Assembly: GCA_963969345.1 (NCBI GenBank)
Contig: OZ017767.1
Span: 434,001-498,000, forward strand
Direction of reading: 5' to 3'
DNA from: Turbatrix aceti
Taxonomy: Eukaryota; Nematoda; Chromadorea; Rhabditida; Panagrolaimidae
DNA: 64,000 nucleotides
The notes under the pieces are model-generated. The model was not told where the DNA came from. It ran no database searches and was given only the letters and a program-made list of their open reading frames with translations. The stretch's first letter is position 1, and each line of letters starts with the position of its first letter. This document shows positions 23,044 through 34,532 of this stretch, in pieces. A program made the translations under genes and the position numbers.

Positions 23044-25767
23044 TCTGGGCTGGGGTGGGCTGATGATGACAGGGGCCGCCGGGGCACACGGGTGGCGGGC
23101 GATGTGATAACGGATGCTAATGGGCGGGTGGCAGAGAGGCAGAGACAAGGGCGCTGTCAAGTCGACGAGCTGCTGAAGAGCGCTAAATAAATGACTGGCC
23201 TGCCGCTTAGTTAGTAGAGGGCGGTTTTTTGGTTTGGCTGCAACCTTGACAATTGTATTTTTCTTCGAAAACAAAAAATATAATTGGACAAAACATAATA
23301 GGCCGTTTAAAAAATACTTTGGTCAAAAAATGTGTCTGCCGGACAAAACTTGTTAAGACGAAAAAAATGTTCAAGCTGGCTGGAGAGAGGGAATCGTGCA
23401 TGCAAAGAAGGAAGAAGGAGGTATACATGTATTATGCATGATTTTTACAAGGTACGAACGTAAGACGTTTTCTTAACGACATGGGAACTTGATTTTTCTA
23501 AGAATTTTTTTACGATGTAGGAAACCTATTTTCACGAATTTTGACAACAAGAACCAGGAAGAAAATTTTTTTGGCTCTTGAATGTGTTGTTTTTATCACT
23601 TGGGGAAGTATTAAGAATGGTATCACGTTACGGTAGAAGCAGAGGCTAAATATTTTATTTCATCCTTGCGTGGAGTCACAAAATGGATCGCTTTTTTTTT
23701 GTTGCTTGAAAAAGTTTTTTTGCCTACACAAAAACGTCATTTTTGGGGCTTGAGGCGCATCAAAGAGCCACCATGGGATACGTTAAAAAACAATCAGGTG
23801 TGAAATTTTTATAATGGACTAAAACAACATTTAAAAAAGTTGTACAAAAAATTTTTAACATTAATCATCGAAATTATCAGCGCGGATCACAAATATAATA
23901 TTCTGAGATTTTTAACATTACATTCATTCCTCTTACTCGTGCTCACATTACATGGAATGTTTTTAAAATTTTTAAATGAATAGGCCCCAATTTTGTTTTA
24001 ACTAAACAGACATTCGATTGTGCATTATATAGTTTTTGTTTTGTTTTGTTTTGCTTTATTTTGTTGTACCAATCGAAGCTATCTATTTGTCATCACATTT
24101 TCCATTATTAATTGGGGGAGGAGTTATGAAAAACCAAGCGAACGAACGAATTTGACCAAAAAGACAAATCAGGCGGAGCATTGTTCGACAGACAGTGGCA
24201 TTAATTTTTTTTTATTGACAATGATACATGCACAATAAATATCCCCAACGATGACTACAAACCAGATTTACGGTTGTTAAAAAAAATCAACATGCATAAT
24301 CTCAATAAAAACACGATGATAAAATGTGATCTTTATAAACGAAGAAAAAGCAAGTACAGACACGCAAAAAAACATGTTGTCCTAGACAGCGGTCAATCCT
24401 ATTTGCACAAAGGGAAGCGAATTTGTTGTTGTTGCAACAAAACTAGGTGCACATGAACTGGGAAATATTTATGTAGTTTGATGAACCATAAATTGGGAAG
24501 CCGGTTATTATTGGGCACCAGATTACAGTCTCTGTTTACTGGTACAGGGTTCTCAACGGGTCGGGCTGGGCTTGGGCCCGTTGAGACCCCAATGTTTTTC
24601 TAGGCATCAAAGAAATGGACCGTACAAAGTTAAAAACTGTATTTTAAAATTAACAAAATTGGTAAAAAAAGCTAAAACAAATTCGTGTCATGCTTACTTC
24701 CAAACAGCCCCGGTTCGGCCTGAATTGTCAAAATTTTTTTTTGTTGAGAACACCGCCTAGCAATTTTTTCGCTGATTCATGTTTCAGTTACAGAATACGA
24801 ATTGCTAGAAGAATGCAGTTTGTTGCAATTTTAAATTAAAAGCGGAGAGAAAAAAAACTAAACTTGGGAATTGAGACTTGAAAAAAAACATTGTATTTTT
24901 TATAAATATCCGCAAAACAAAACAGACACCACTATCGCACGAACTGTAAGATCACCATTGATTATGATGACATTGTCGCGGTGATTATCTTTTGTTATGC
25001 ATTCACTGTGCAAAAATATTCAAAACCGCTTTGCGGCGAACAAAAGAAGACCGGAGGGGGTGATCAATAGTCGATGGTATCCATCCACCTTCCCCTTCGG
25101 TGTCTGACGGTTTATCGATAGACTGTTGATAGAAACATTGTGCTTTTTGACTTTAACTAGTGCGTGACACAAGAAAGAACACAGAGGGCGGGGGCGTTTT
25201 CGGACAAACTTGAGCGAATTGACCATTTTTTATCGGTTTTTTGATCATAAAATACAGGAAAAAAATAGGCGATTCTGGCGTTAGCATCACCCACGTGTCG
25301 TATAGTATAGTTTGAAGTAAAGAAATTATGTCTAGTTGCCTTTGAATACTCATAACCGAGACTGGGAAGATTTTATGTGATGGATGGAATAACGAGTGAT
25401 GTAATTAGGTGATTGAAAGGGGGTATGACAGACAGGGACGGATTGGACGGCGTCTAGGCGAGTTCAAGGCTACAAACGCCTTTTTTCCAAGTACAAAACA
25501 TGTTTATGCGGTCGTCGAACTCCGATATGGGTAGCTAAGCCGATCTACATAATGCACCTGCGTACCATTGTTTCATGATCAGGAGTGCATTCAAAAAATT
25601 CTCCCAGCTCGAGCGAAGAGGTGAGAAATGTTCTTTTGGGCATTTTCCACCTATCCAAACACCCAACGCATAAAAAACGATTCTTTGTTTCAGCAAACGA
25701 CATATCTGGTGCGAAACACAACAATAAAGCTTACACAGTGCGCTGAGAACAACTGGGCACCCACAAA
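23044..25767. other. 2.7-kb intergenic stretch with one degenerate MITE
   Basis: This AT-rich region upstream of the SLC23 gene and downstream of the Gly/Pro-rich gene contains a hAT-type MITE relic at 24545-24755 and no gene I can support. A two-exon 32-codon reading frame near 25575-25746 is described as a weak finding. Many short frames are AT-driven noise. Confidence 0.5.
24545..24755. mobile_element. Degenerate hAT-type MITE of the CARGGGTKTCAAC family
   Basis: The left end reads CAGGGTTCTCAAC followed by GGGTCGGGCTGGGCTTGGGC. The right end reads GTTGAGAACACCG, a near-perfect inverse of the left end (11 of 13). The ends resemble those of the 397-bp element in the receptor intron. I see no convincing target duplication, so the copy is older or its border is damaged. 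Confidence 0.55.
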
Positions 25768-26754
25768 TTATCCGGATGACTGACGGAATTGTGTCAGGCT
25801 TGCAGGTCGGTTGTTTGGGTCGCCGAATAGGCCACCGCTCGAAGCCGGTCTGCTTACTTGAGCCGTTGAGACTGGAGCAGGGGCCGGCGCCGGTGCAGCA
25901 ACGGAGGACGATGCACCACTGCTGCCACCACCAAACGTACGAACCCCAGTCGTGTCAATGTCTGTAGGAATGTTTGACGGCGGAACGACGCCATTGTTCG
26001 TTGGCCTGGGTTGGGGAGGTGCATTGCCATTAGCGTTGTTCATGCCAACGAGTCCTTGATTGCCAACTTGGGCGCCGTTGCCAATTTGAGGTGTTCCAGC
26101 AGTTGCCTGATTCCAAGGACCATTGGCACCTGCGCCGCCTCCAACAGGGGCTGCGCCGCCACCGGTGCCCTGATTCCAGGGGCCGTTGGCATTTGCACCG
26201 CCTCCGATGGCACCTGGACCAGTGCCCTGGTTCCATTGCCCTCTGCCGCCAGCACCTTCGGGTCCTTCTTCGTCAATGAAGGCTGGCTCACTGCCAAAGC
26301 CGTCTGTTTCAGCCCAGGGAGGTTGGTTTCGTCCGCCGCCGCCACCGGGGCCTCTCCAGGATCCACGGGGTCCACCTGGTCCATTGTCCCATGGACCGTC
26401 AGGTCCATCAGGCCCTTCGTTCCACGGACCTCTGCCCTGGGGACCTCGGGGACCCCAGGGTCCCGGACCACGGCCCATGCCTCGGGGGCCAAATAGACCA
26501 CCTGGAGGAGGGGGATGTAATACTGAAAAAATTCACAAAGGTAAATACGTCAAAAAAATTATAAAAAAACTCGTAAAAACAATTTTAAAAACAAAAAAAA
26601 TCATTTAGAAGACCCTACCTGATCCAACAAGATTTCCAACAGCTCCGACGACATTCTCAAGAGTCAATGGAGGAAGGGGTCGTTGACATTGGACCCCCAA
26701 AATTAATAATACAACAAAAAAGAAAACAATATTATAACGCCAACCCCGTAGCAT
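25768..26754 (-). CDS. Secreted Gly/Pro/Asn-rich low-complexity protein
   Basis: Two exons (26754-26619, 26522-25768) give 296 residues. The N-terminus has a signal peptide: a basic start, then IVFFFVVLLILGVQC. The mature part is dominated by GP-, GG- and PWN-type repeats: GPWNQGTG recurs (GQWNQGTGPG, GPWNQGTGGG, GPWNQATAG), each about 27 residues apart. A Thr/Ser/Ala-rich region with an APAPAPAP run follows and the end reads FRQSSG. The composition suggests an extracellular matrix, eggshell or cuticle-associated structural protein. No enzymatic domain is visible. A TATAAAA box lies on this strand at 26834-26828. Confidence 0.75.
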
Positions 26755-26827
26755 TATTACTATTGCCACCTGATTCCCTTATTCGTTAGAATCGTCAAAT
26801 GTGGTTTGTAATCACATTGAAAGATGT

Positions 26828-26834
26828 TTTTATA
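26828..26834 (-). promoter_or_regulatory. TATA box of the Gly/Pro-rich secreted gene
   Basis: On the minus strand GGGGGTATAAAAACATC lies about 75 bases upstream of the ATG at 26754. The position allows a 5'UTR of about 45 bases. Promoter strength and use are inferred. Confidence 0.45.
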
Positions 26835-27412
26835 CCCCCTTTGCACAGGACAATCGTCGATGGATGCTCCTCGCCCTTTTGCTCCTGTTCGGTCGCTCAT
26901 TCATTTGTCAACTTTGTTGTTAAGGAGCATGCACGCACGAATTGTTAGTTGTTAGAGACCCAAACCGCAAAGGGTTTTTTCTGACGACAGAACAATTAAT
27001 TTGGGGAGTCTAGGTAGAACCTGCTGACGTTGGTTGTTGTTTGGCGTAAGAAAAGGACGACGACAGTATTTTTAAAGTAATCTTTTTTTGATGTAGGGAT
27101 GACACCAGTAATGCGTAGGTTGGATGTATGTCAAGGGTTATCGAAAACAAAAATTCGTGGATGACTCACAAATTATTGGCACAGCGGAACGTACTAATGG
27201 TATAACACTTTCGACTTTGATTCTTTGCCGAGTCCGATGACTTGGCTCCTTTGTTTATTTCTTTATTTTTCATTAGTAATGATGGTATAATGACAACAAC
27301 AGGCAGAACGGAAGGCTGTAAGGCAGAGAAAGAGATATAAAATGCGGCGGCCAGATCGTAGAGTAAGTAGAATCGTAAAAACAATGCTAAGTCTTTGTTA
27401 TTTTTCTACCCT
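26835..27412. other. Intergenic, no gene supported
   Basis: Sequence between the stop of the TIL/SOD-like gene and the TATA box of the Gly/Pro-rich gene. It is mixed AT-rich with no repeat or RNA structure that I recognise. Confidence 0.5.
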
Positions 27413-30043
27413 CTATCGATTTTGCAAAATACTAACTGTAGCACAACCCAGGGGAGGCCCAAGCTCGGATTCCGTACCATTGCCTGTCGCGTGCATGAGC
27501 TCGTGCAGTGCAATGGAACGCCCGATCACAGCTCCTACACTCCTCGCAGCAAATTCACTTGACGCCTCAAACATGTAGCTTGTTCTGTAGGGAACCTTGA
27601 CGTCACGTAGGTACAGCAGTGTGCCGTTGGGAAAAGGATACGTGTAAACCGGATTGATTTCGAGTACGTCGCCTATCGACAGACATTCAACGTCTGTGGG
27701 TAGAGCGCCGTATTTGTGTAACACGGCGACGTAGGTTCTGGTCTGGGACGGAGGGAGGTAGGAGATGTATGCGTCAAAGCGTATCTTCTGCTCAACACTC
27801 GTAGAAAATACGAATTTTCCGATTTCTCGTCGCTGATAGATTGTGAACATTGATGCGCCTACTGCTTCTCCTCCTGGAAAAACAAAAGAAATTGGACGTA
27901 ACCAATGTTGTCGGGTACCCGGATCAAAAACCGGAACCGTAATTTTTCGAAAGTAACAAAAGCCTTCGACTCCGATTCGGATATCAAAAAGGTTTTCAAA
28001 ACCCGATGGTACATCACCTACCTTGGGAACTAGCAGTAGAATTAGGACCATCATCATTGCTACTAGCCACAGGCGTCGTAGTATCTTGATCATCTGTGGA
28101 GTTCATAGGCGGAGTAGGACACGCAGTAATCCTCACACAGTCGGAATCAGTCCAATTGCTCCCAGCACGAAAGACGAATCCATTTCTACAGAAACACCCT
28201 GACACACAGGGCGAGCAAAGCGGTGGCTCGAGATTGTCGCATGCCATTGGACAGGAAGAAGCACAAGACAGGAACTCCTTATTCGGATCTGAGCAAGTAA
28301 CTGTGAAATTAGTTGTTAAAGGTGATTCTGCGGTTGGCGTGGTAGAAGACTCCGGGGTCAGGTCAAATGGCGGGGTCGGGGTGGTTTGAGCCGGTACTGG
28401 GGTAGGGTTGGGAATAAATCCTTGGATCCCGCAGTGGTGGGGCAGGATGCACGCAGAGTTTGCATTGTTCAAGTTACTCAGAACGTAGGGAGTCCGGCAG
28501 AAGCAGCCGGCGATGCATTGGAAGGAGCACACCGGGGTCAGGCGTCCGCAAGCCGCTGAAAACAGATTTTGACTTGTGTTTCATGCCAAAGACGACTCAC
28601 GTGGACACGAGCTACCACACATTAGGAAGTTTTTAAGGGGGTCAACGCAGTGCATGACTTTGGGTCTCTCAGATGATGGATATAGGAAACTTTGGTCGAC
28701 TGAAGCCTCCGCAGTGAGGGGCACTGTTGCCGGTCGATAGTAGACACGTCCTGTCGTTGGTACGGTAGGCGAATTTGGTAGAGGACAGTCGGCGGGGAGC
28801 ATGCAGCGTGAGTCGCTGTCGTTGCTGTTTTCCAGTATGTATGGCACCTGACATTGGCATCCTGGATGACATTGCTCTGCGTGGGGGCAGGTAGGACGGG
28901 TTCGGGTGTCGCATGCGACGAAGCAGGCACTCATGCAGGGGCGGAATTCTTTGCGAGGGTCGTTGCAGACTTGGCGGGGGGTCGTGGCTTAAAAAAACAG
29001 AAATTTGAAAGTTGGAATTTTTTTCAGAGCATTCTTACCTTCCTGATAGGCTCCATTGTTACCAACAAAATACGTATTAGCAGGAACAGTTGGTGGCTGG
29101 CCCTGTGCCGTTTGCGCTGGCACAACTGCTCTGGCCACGTGATTGTTGTCTCCTTGCGATTCAGACAATGAACAAATTAGCTGACCCTGCGAATTGAACG
29201 TCGACTGCACTCTTTCACCGTAGAGCGTCACGCAAAAGCATTCATTGCGGAATCCAAAAACGCACTGCTTCAGGCGGTAGAAACGACCGTCATCCGAGCA
29301 CTCAGGCACCTGGAGTCCGATCAAAAGGTGCGGAGGATGCTCGCGGATGAGCGATCTCCGCTTGGCCGAGCACGCGGTGCAGCACTTGCCTAGCGCGCAG
29401 ATTTCGTCCGCAAACAGGCAGTCAAGATCAGTTTTACACATGCGCATCCAAGACGAGCCATCTGGACACGAAGCTGACGAAAGTGAGGATTCATCAAAAA
29501 ATGAGGACGTAAAGGGACGGTGCTCGGTATCAACTAGAAAAAGAGAGTTAGCCTTAAAATTTAGGGATACGTGCATACCAAATTTTGTTGAATTTACTCG
29601 CGGGCAACAAAATCCATCAATGCAGGATTCCTCGGAGAAGCACTCTGGATCTGATGTACACGTATAGTATGAGTATCTGGCTTGGCTGTCGCACTTTTTG
29701 CAGCTTCCTTGGCGTTCACATATTCCTGAAGGGGAAAAATATGACATGCAGTACTGTTAGAAAATAATGTCTTGAATTCATTTAGGGTTTTCAATGGGTA
29801 ACAATTTTTACAAAAAAAAAGGAAAACCAAATCAAGTTTTTGGATTTTTTTTTATCAAAATCTGCATAATTTTACTACATCCCCTTTGAGATCCCTAGAT
29901 TGAAGCACGAAGTAACCGATTCAAGTTTTCAACTTACTTTCACTTTTTGTACAACCAACTGCTAGGAGTACAATTATTCCAGCCAGGAAAAACAATCTAT
30001 TCCTTATCCTGGTGGCAACGGGAAAACAAAAAAACAATACCAT
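27413..30043 (-). CDS. Secreted multidomain protein: Cys-rich modules, thyroglobulin type-1, three TIL domains, Cu/Zn-SOD-like C-terminus
   Basis: Six exons (30043-29938, 29725-29579, 29533-29039, 28987-28601, 28555-28022, 27873-27413) give 709 residues, all joins in phase. A signal peptide or anchor (FFLAGIIVLLAVGC) is followed by two WAP/EB-like Cys modules (about 38-80 and 107-140). A thyroglobulin type-1 repeat follows at about 140-200 (PECSDDGRFYRLKQC, then CFCV instead of CWCV). Three trypsin-inhibitor-like domains lie at about 256-315, 365-425 and 470-530 (PGCQCQVPY, AGCFCRTPY, SGCFCRNGF). Residues about 557-709 resemble Cu/Zn superoxide dismutase: GAVIGRSIALHE and LGPPLGCATVSI match the SOD1 C-terminal motifs, and the structural disulfide cysteines are in place (VECLSIG and GCATV). 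Most metal-binding His residues are missing, so dismutase activity is unlikely. Probable role: extracellular protease-inhibitor-like or matrix protein. Confidence 0.85.
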
Positions 30044-31735
30044 GTTCTGTGTACTCCGGCCAACAGCTGACTGACGATTACAATTACGAGATTTACCTGC
30101 AATCGAAAATTGATGATGATGTTCACAGTTTCACATGGATGAACAGAAAAAAACAACATGCAACAACGAACGAGAGTGGAACAACAAAAAAAGAGAAACG
30201 TGATGCGAAAACGCGCGCGAGAGACTTTTGTACATCATCATCATAGATAGGTTGAAAAATAGTGGAGGGGGGAGTTGGTATGAGGTTGTGGCCTTGTAGA
30301 GATATTACAGATACTCATGCGTTTTGACTGGGTAGGTATAAGTAATGACCTCGAACACTAGACCAAACAGGTAGGCCTGAGTGAGTGAGCGTTTGTACCC
30401 CACAATAGGCTCTAGTTCATTTTCGAACGAACGCCTGAGGTTTAAAAAGAATGTTTTTTTGTTGCCAGGAAAACACTTTTTTCCCATGCACCATCGTGGA
30501 TTTAGGGCAAGCGCCGTTCGTAATTATCCTACCAGGTCCGGTCTCACTGCGTTGAGTTCGGGAAAATAGGGGAGGGGGACGAGAGGAGTTGGTTTTGATG
30601 GCGGTAACCCAGGAAACGAAACGAATAACGAGATTTGAGGGAGACTATGGGATTTCGAGATTCACCGAGAATGGTACAAACGGGGCGGGAAGATGAATAT
30701 TTTTTTGTATGTAAAAAAACCACTTTTATTTAGATACTTGTTAACTTCAAAAAAAACTAAATACACATGCGAATTTATTCTTTGGTGCTTTCTCGCCAAA
30801 TAGAGATACAAAAAAAAGACGGAAGGAAGAAAGACAAGACCCACTGATCAGCACGATCGCGATCGTGATGATCGTGCGTTTGAGGGGTGCTCATGAGTCA
30901 TTTTTACTTTTTTTAGTGCATCTTATTTTTGTCAGGTCGAGTAGGGTCGGTTAGGGTCGTGATTTCTTCACCCCTTCCGTAAGAAGAGGGATTTAGTCAC
31001 TCGCTCAGCCACTCATACATGCATACATAGGTAGGTAGGCATGCGCACGTCATGATACTACCTACATGCAAAAAGTGGTATAAAAAAGGAGACTAATCTC
31101 TTGCCGAGGTCTTTCTCGAACGTGAATCGTAAGTCACATGGCACGAAAATGGCTGGGCAAAATTGGGTTGGGTTAGTGGGATAAGAATTTGTTGGACCTT
31201 GAAAAAGACACAGGCAATGCAAAACGACGCCAGAGCTTTTTAGCAGAATATAGATAGGAAAATTTTGAATTTTGGCTTTTTATTGAAATATATTTTTAAT
31301 TTAATAAAAATCAGGAGACTTGAAACTCAATTTGTATTGAACTTTAAAAACTTTTAACAAAATATTTCAAAAATTGCAAGTAATGAAACTTTTTTCACTT
31401 CTACGACAACCACCTTGAATACAGAAAAAAGAAAAAAATTCCACAGTCAGGTTTTTTATGATCGTACGTGGACCAAGTTTTGGCCCATGTATACCGATGT
31501 GCGCAGACGCATCTGTTGCACATAAACCCCTCCCCATCTCAAATGGTTCATTGAGTTTTTATGCGTGTTGAATATTTTATTCATACCTTTGACAATTCAA
31601 AAATAGAAATTTGAAACTGCAATAGCTTTTAAATTTTTTTCATCTGAGGCCAATATTGGTGGTCCGGATGAAAAAAAAGTTAAACACATTTGAAAATAAT
31701 ATTTCTTACAAACACATTTATTAATCCAATAAAAT
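30044..31735. other. 1.7-kb intergenic stretch
   Basis: No gene is supported. A near-palindromic GATCGCGATCGTGATGATCG cluster lies at 30853-30872, and short CATACATGCATACAT and GTAGGTAGG repeats lie at 31015-31045. A TATAAAAAAG box occurs near 31079. The region may hold enhancers of the flanking secreted-protein and bHLH genes, but that is only inference. Confidence 0.45.
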
Positions 31736-32327
31736 TTAATTCAATAGCAACAAATCGTTGAGGTACTGAATGTAAGCGATGGAAATTCTCAAGATTTCAA
31801 TTTTTGACAACTTTTTATCCTTTGGCATTGTCGGCAGGAGAGCTCGTAACTCGCTAAAGGCTTTGTTGAAGGATTCCACTCTGACTCTGCAAAAAAAGTG
31901 ACTTGGTCGATTTTTGGGCCTGGATAACATCCAGAATTGCTTACCTCTCTCTGCTAGCATGCAGCGTCCGGTACTTGAGCGTAGCCCGCCGACGTTTTCT
32001 CTTTTCAGCTTTTGCGATTTTTCTGAGTTCTTCCAGAGTCAGTTGCTTTGGGGGTTCGGGAAGGGTTTCGGCATCCGGAATCTTCGATTCGGGAGCAATG
32101 TCTTCGGGGTCAATGGCATAGGGGTCGGAAGACTGGTAGTAGGCGACCTGGGGCAAGGGATAGCCAGTTTGCAAAGGGTTGTAGCAAAAGTCAGAAGACA
32201 ATTGATCGTCGATGCTCACTTGAGATGGCAAATGCCTATGATACAGACCATCAGGTGGGGCCAGGTGATCATGATGCGAAAATTGAGGATGATGATGGTA
32301 GGCCGTGGTCGAAGATGCCGAAAACAT
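31736..32327 (-). CDS. hlh-15: Class A bHLH transcription factor, NHLH/HEN (HLH-15) type
   Basis: Two exons (32327-31945, 31886-31736) give 177 residues. The bHLH domain occupies about 115-175: RRRATLKYRTLHASRERVRV (basic region), then ESFNKAFSELRALLPTMP, and DKKLSKIEILRISIAYIQYL. This is nearly the NHLH1/2 sequence, whose members drive neuronal differentiation and bind E-boxes. The protein ends a few residues after helix 2, as in NHLH proteins. The N-terminus is His/Pro/Tyr-rich. The frame extends upstream without another ATG before a stop, so the start at 32327 is the best available, but a missing 5' exon is possible. Confidence 0.87.
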
Positions 32328-32864
32328 TACCGTGGCATTCAAAAAAATATGACTGCCTCCGGGGATGAAATTTATTTGTACACTACTGATACCAACACTT
32401 TAACTACCAGAGGAATGGGAGGTTGGTTGGGTGCCCTTGGTTGACGGCATTTTATTGCGCTTCTCTTTTTTAATCGCAACCACTGCATTGCTTCCAAAGC
32501 GGCTAATTGTAATTGGATTTACCACCGAGAGGGGGGCAAATGAATAGTCAGTTCAATAATCCGGGTACAACTACTCCTGTTTTGAGTGCATGGCCATGGA
32601 TTGCGTTCTCGTTGTCGTCAACGGCTCCTATCTTGAAGGTAAACCCCGGCCAATCCAATCAGGTTTGCACTACAAACACCAATGTGTGAAGGAATTCATG
32701 AAACATGGAAGATTCGCTCCGAAAATTTTTCGGGCACTCGAACCGAGAACCAAAATTTGAAAAATTGACATCTTGGCCCGTTATTTAACAAACCAGAAAT
32801 TTTCATATTAAAAGTACCCCCAGCAGAATCCATATTTCGGGCACCCGCCAGCACAGACCTCACG
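32328..32864. other. Upstream region of the bHLH gene and 3' flank of the PLA2-like gene
   Basis: Both flanking genes are on the minus strand. The stretch 32440-32640 is richer in G+C and carries CCAATCC/GGATTGC elements and one ATG frame (32436, MPSTKGTQPTSHSSG) that cannot be spliced in frame to the bHLH exon. No gene is called. Confidence 0.4.
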
Positions 32865-33662
32865 TTATCCTAATTTATTCACTTTAAGATTGTTATTGTT
32901 AATATCATTAGGAGGAGGATTATCGACAACTACAGCGGGATAGTACATTAAGCGATGAATAATGTTGAGAACAAAGTATGTGACAGATATGAGTGCAATC
33001 AGGAGGACTAAAAGCGTTGTAACCCATCCAACGGATCCCAGAATCAGGCGTTGATCAGAAAACGACACAAATCCGACGTCGGAGGAGAGCAGTGCAACGT
33101 CGTCAAAACGACTTTGAAAAGGCGCAACATCGTGGCACATTGGAAGAGTCTTAGACATACAAATTTCTTCCCGTTGCCCCAGCGCGACGTCGACTGCATC
33201 TAGGCAGTCGCAGAAGAGGGCTTGGCAGTTGACGTTCTCTTCCTGGTTGGACGTGCATCGCTGATGGATGTAGCAACAGGTTTGCCAGTCTGAAAAAAAA
33301 ATTTGGAAAAAAATTATAAAAAATGATTGTGCAAACAAAAACTTACAGCCTAAAGAATCCACAATGTCTTTCTCGTCAGTAAACATAACATCTCTCGATT
33401 TTGCTTTCATACAGTTGTAGAAAAAAGTATGCCACTTGCCGATGTCATCGTTGGGGGCCCCACATGTTTCTGCAAGCGTGTCAGCCATTTGGATCTGCTT
33501 AAGCGCGATAGAGGTGTGATTGATAATCGAATGATTGTGCAGATGCTGGATGTCATTGGGATCGTCAGCATGTTTCTTATACTTCTTTTTAAAACCCGAC
33601 GCCAGACATGCCATCGCGAGCGTCAAGGCCAGTAGCCGCCGGTAACTGGGAGCAGAAATCAT
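32865..33662 (-). CDS. Phospholipase A2-like membrane protein, probably catalytically inactive
   Basis: Two exons (33662-33347, 33289-32865) give 246 residues. A signal peptide (LLALTLAMACLASG) precedes a Cys-rich domain with DWQTCCYIHQRC and FCDCLDA. The CCxxHQxC core matches the PLA2 active-site motif CCxxHDxC, with Gln in place of the catalytic Asp partner, and no clear GxGG calcium loop is visible. A C-terminal transmembrane helix (TTLLVLLIALISVTYFVLNI) and a short Asn-rich cytosolic tail follow. The intron has a retained-frame alternative that adds about 19 hydrophobic residues; the spliced form restores the Cys spacing. Family call is moderate and loss of activity is inferred from the motif. 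Confidence 0.7.
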   Translation of the reverse strand: MISAPSYRRLLALTLAMACLASGFKKKYKKHADDPNDIQHLHNHSIINHTSIALKQIQMADTLAETCGAPNDDIGKWHTFFYNCMKAKSRDVMFTDEKDIVDSLGCKFLFAQSFFIIFFQIFFSDWQTCCYIHQRCTSNQEENVNCQALFCDCLDAVDVALGQREEICMSKTLPMCHDVAPFQSRFDDVALLSSDVGFVSFSDQRLILGSVGWVTTLLVLLIALISVTYFVLNIIHRLMYYPAVVVDNPPPNDINNNNLKVNKLG

Positions 33663-33910
33663 CCGAATTCCCCAAAAGAGTGAGCCGACTCACTGCGACA
33701 GTTGATTCGGAGAGCGGTAGCAGACGGACTATGTAATTTGTCCGGGGTGCGATACGATGATTGTAAACACGATGAAAAAGTTAAAAAATGTAAATTTATC
33801 GTAATCCGGCAAAACCTTGTCATCATGAGAAGCGGGTATCGCCATTCCGCATCTCCCCCCCTGACCTGATTGTCCCCCCTTGACTGACATCTCATCTCCC
33901 CGGGTCAAGC

Positions 33911-34264
33911 ATGCCCAAAAGCAAGGAATCGAAATCCAAGCCGGCGGCAAAGTGTAAGTTCAGTCCCAGAGATCACAAAAATAAAAAACCCTTTGTAGCC
34001 CCCGGAGTCGCCTCCCAGGCCCTAGCAAGCGGCGTTGCCGTCGGAGTCGGATCTGCAGTTGGTCATGTCGTTGGCAAAGCTGTGACCGGTGACGGATCTC
34101 AGCAACAACAGAAACCGGGACGCTGCGAAATCGAGCTCCAAGAATTCCTTGACTGCGCGCTCCGGACAAATGATCTCGCTGCGTGCTCGAAGACCTTTGA
34201 AAACCTTCGTGGCTGCGTTGCTCCCAAGGGAATCTACGGCGCTACCTATGCGCATCACAAATGA
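33911..34264 (+). CDS. CHCHD2/CHCHD10-type mitochondrial protein
   Basis: Two exons (33911-33953, 33999-34264) give 102 residues. The short intron is 45 nt, so reading through it also keeps the frame. The N-terminus is basic, then an Ala/Gly/Val-rich segment (ASGVAVGVGSAVGHVVGKAV) typical of CHCHD2/10. The C-terminal domain has twin CX9C motifs: C-EIELQEFLD-C and C-SKTFENLRG-C. Such proteins are imported into the mitochondrial intermembrane space by the MIA40 pathway and act in cristae organisation and stress response. It lies 269 bp upstream of the RNA polymerase I A49 gene on the same strand and 248 bp from the divergent PLA2-like gene. Confidence 0.92.
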   Translation: MPKSKESKSKPAAKCKFSPRDHKNKKPFVAPGVASQALASGVAVGVGSAVGHVVGKAVTGDGSQQQQKPGRCEIELQEFLDCALRTNDLAACSKTFENLRGCVAPKGIYGATYAHHK

Positions 34265-34532
34265 ACTGAAAACTGATAAATAAACTGATAGAACTGATGA
34301 TTTTGGATCTCCTGCAAAAAAACGACCAGGAAAAAGTCGTAACAAAATCAGTGATCAAAAAAGCGTTTGGCGTTATGCGACCAACACCCCAATTTTCAAA
34401 CTCGAACGCAACTTTCAATTATCTGCATGATTTTTGTTATTTTTTCATTTTTCCTCATTTTATCATCCCTTTCTTCTGATTTCGGACCCTAAACTATTGA
34501 TTTTTGCATTCATTTACTGTTTTTTTCAGAAA

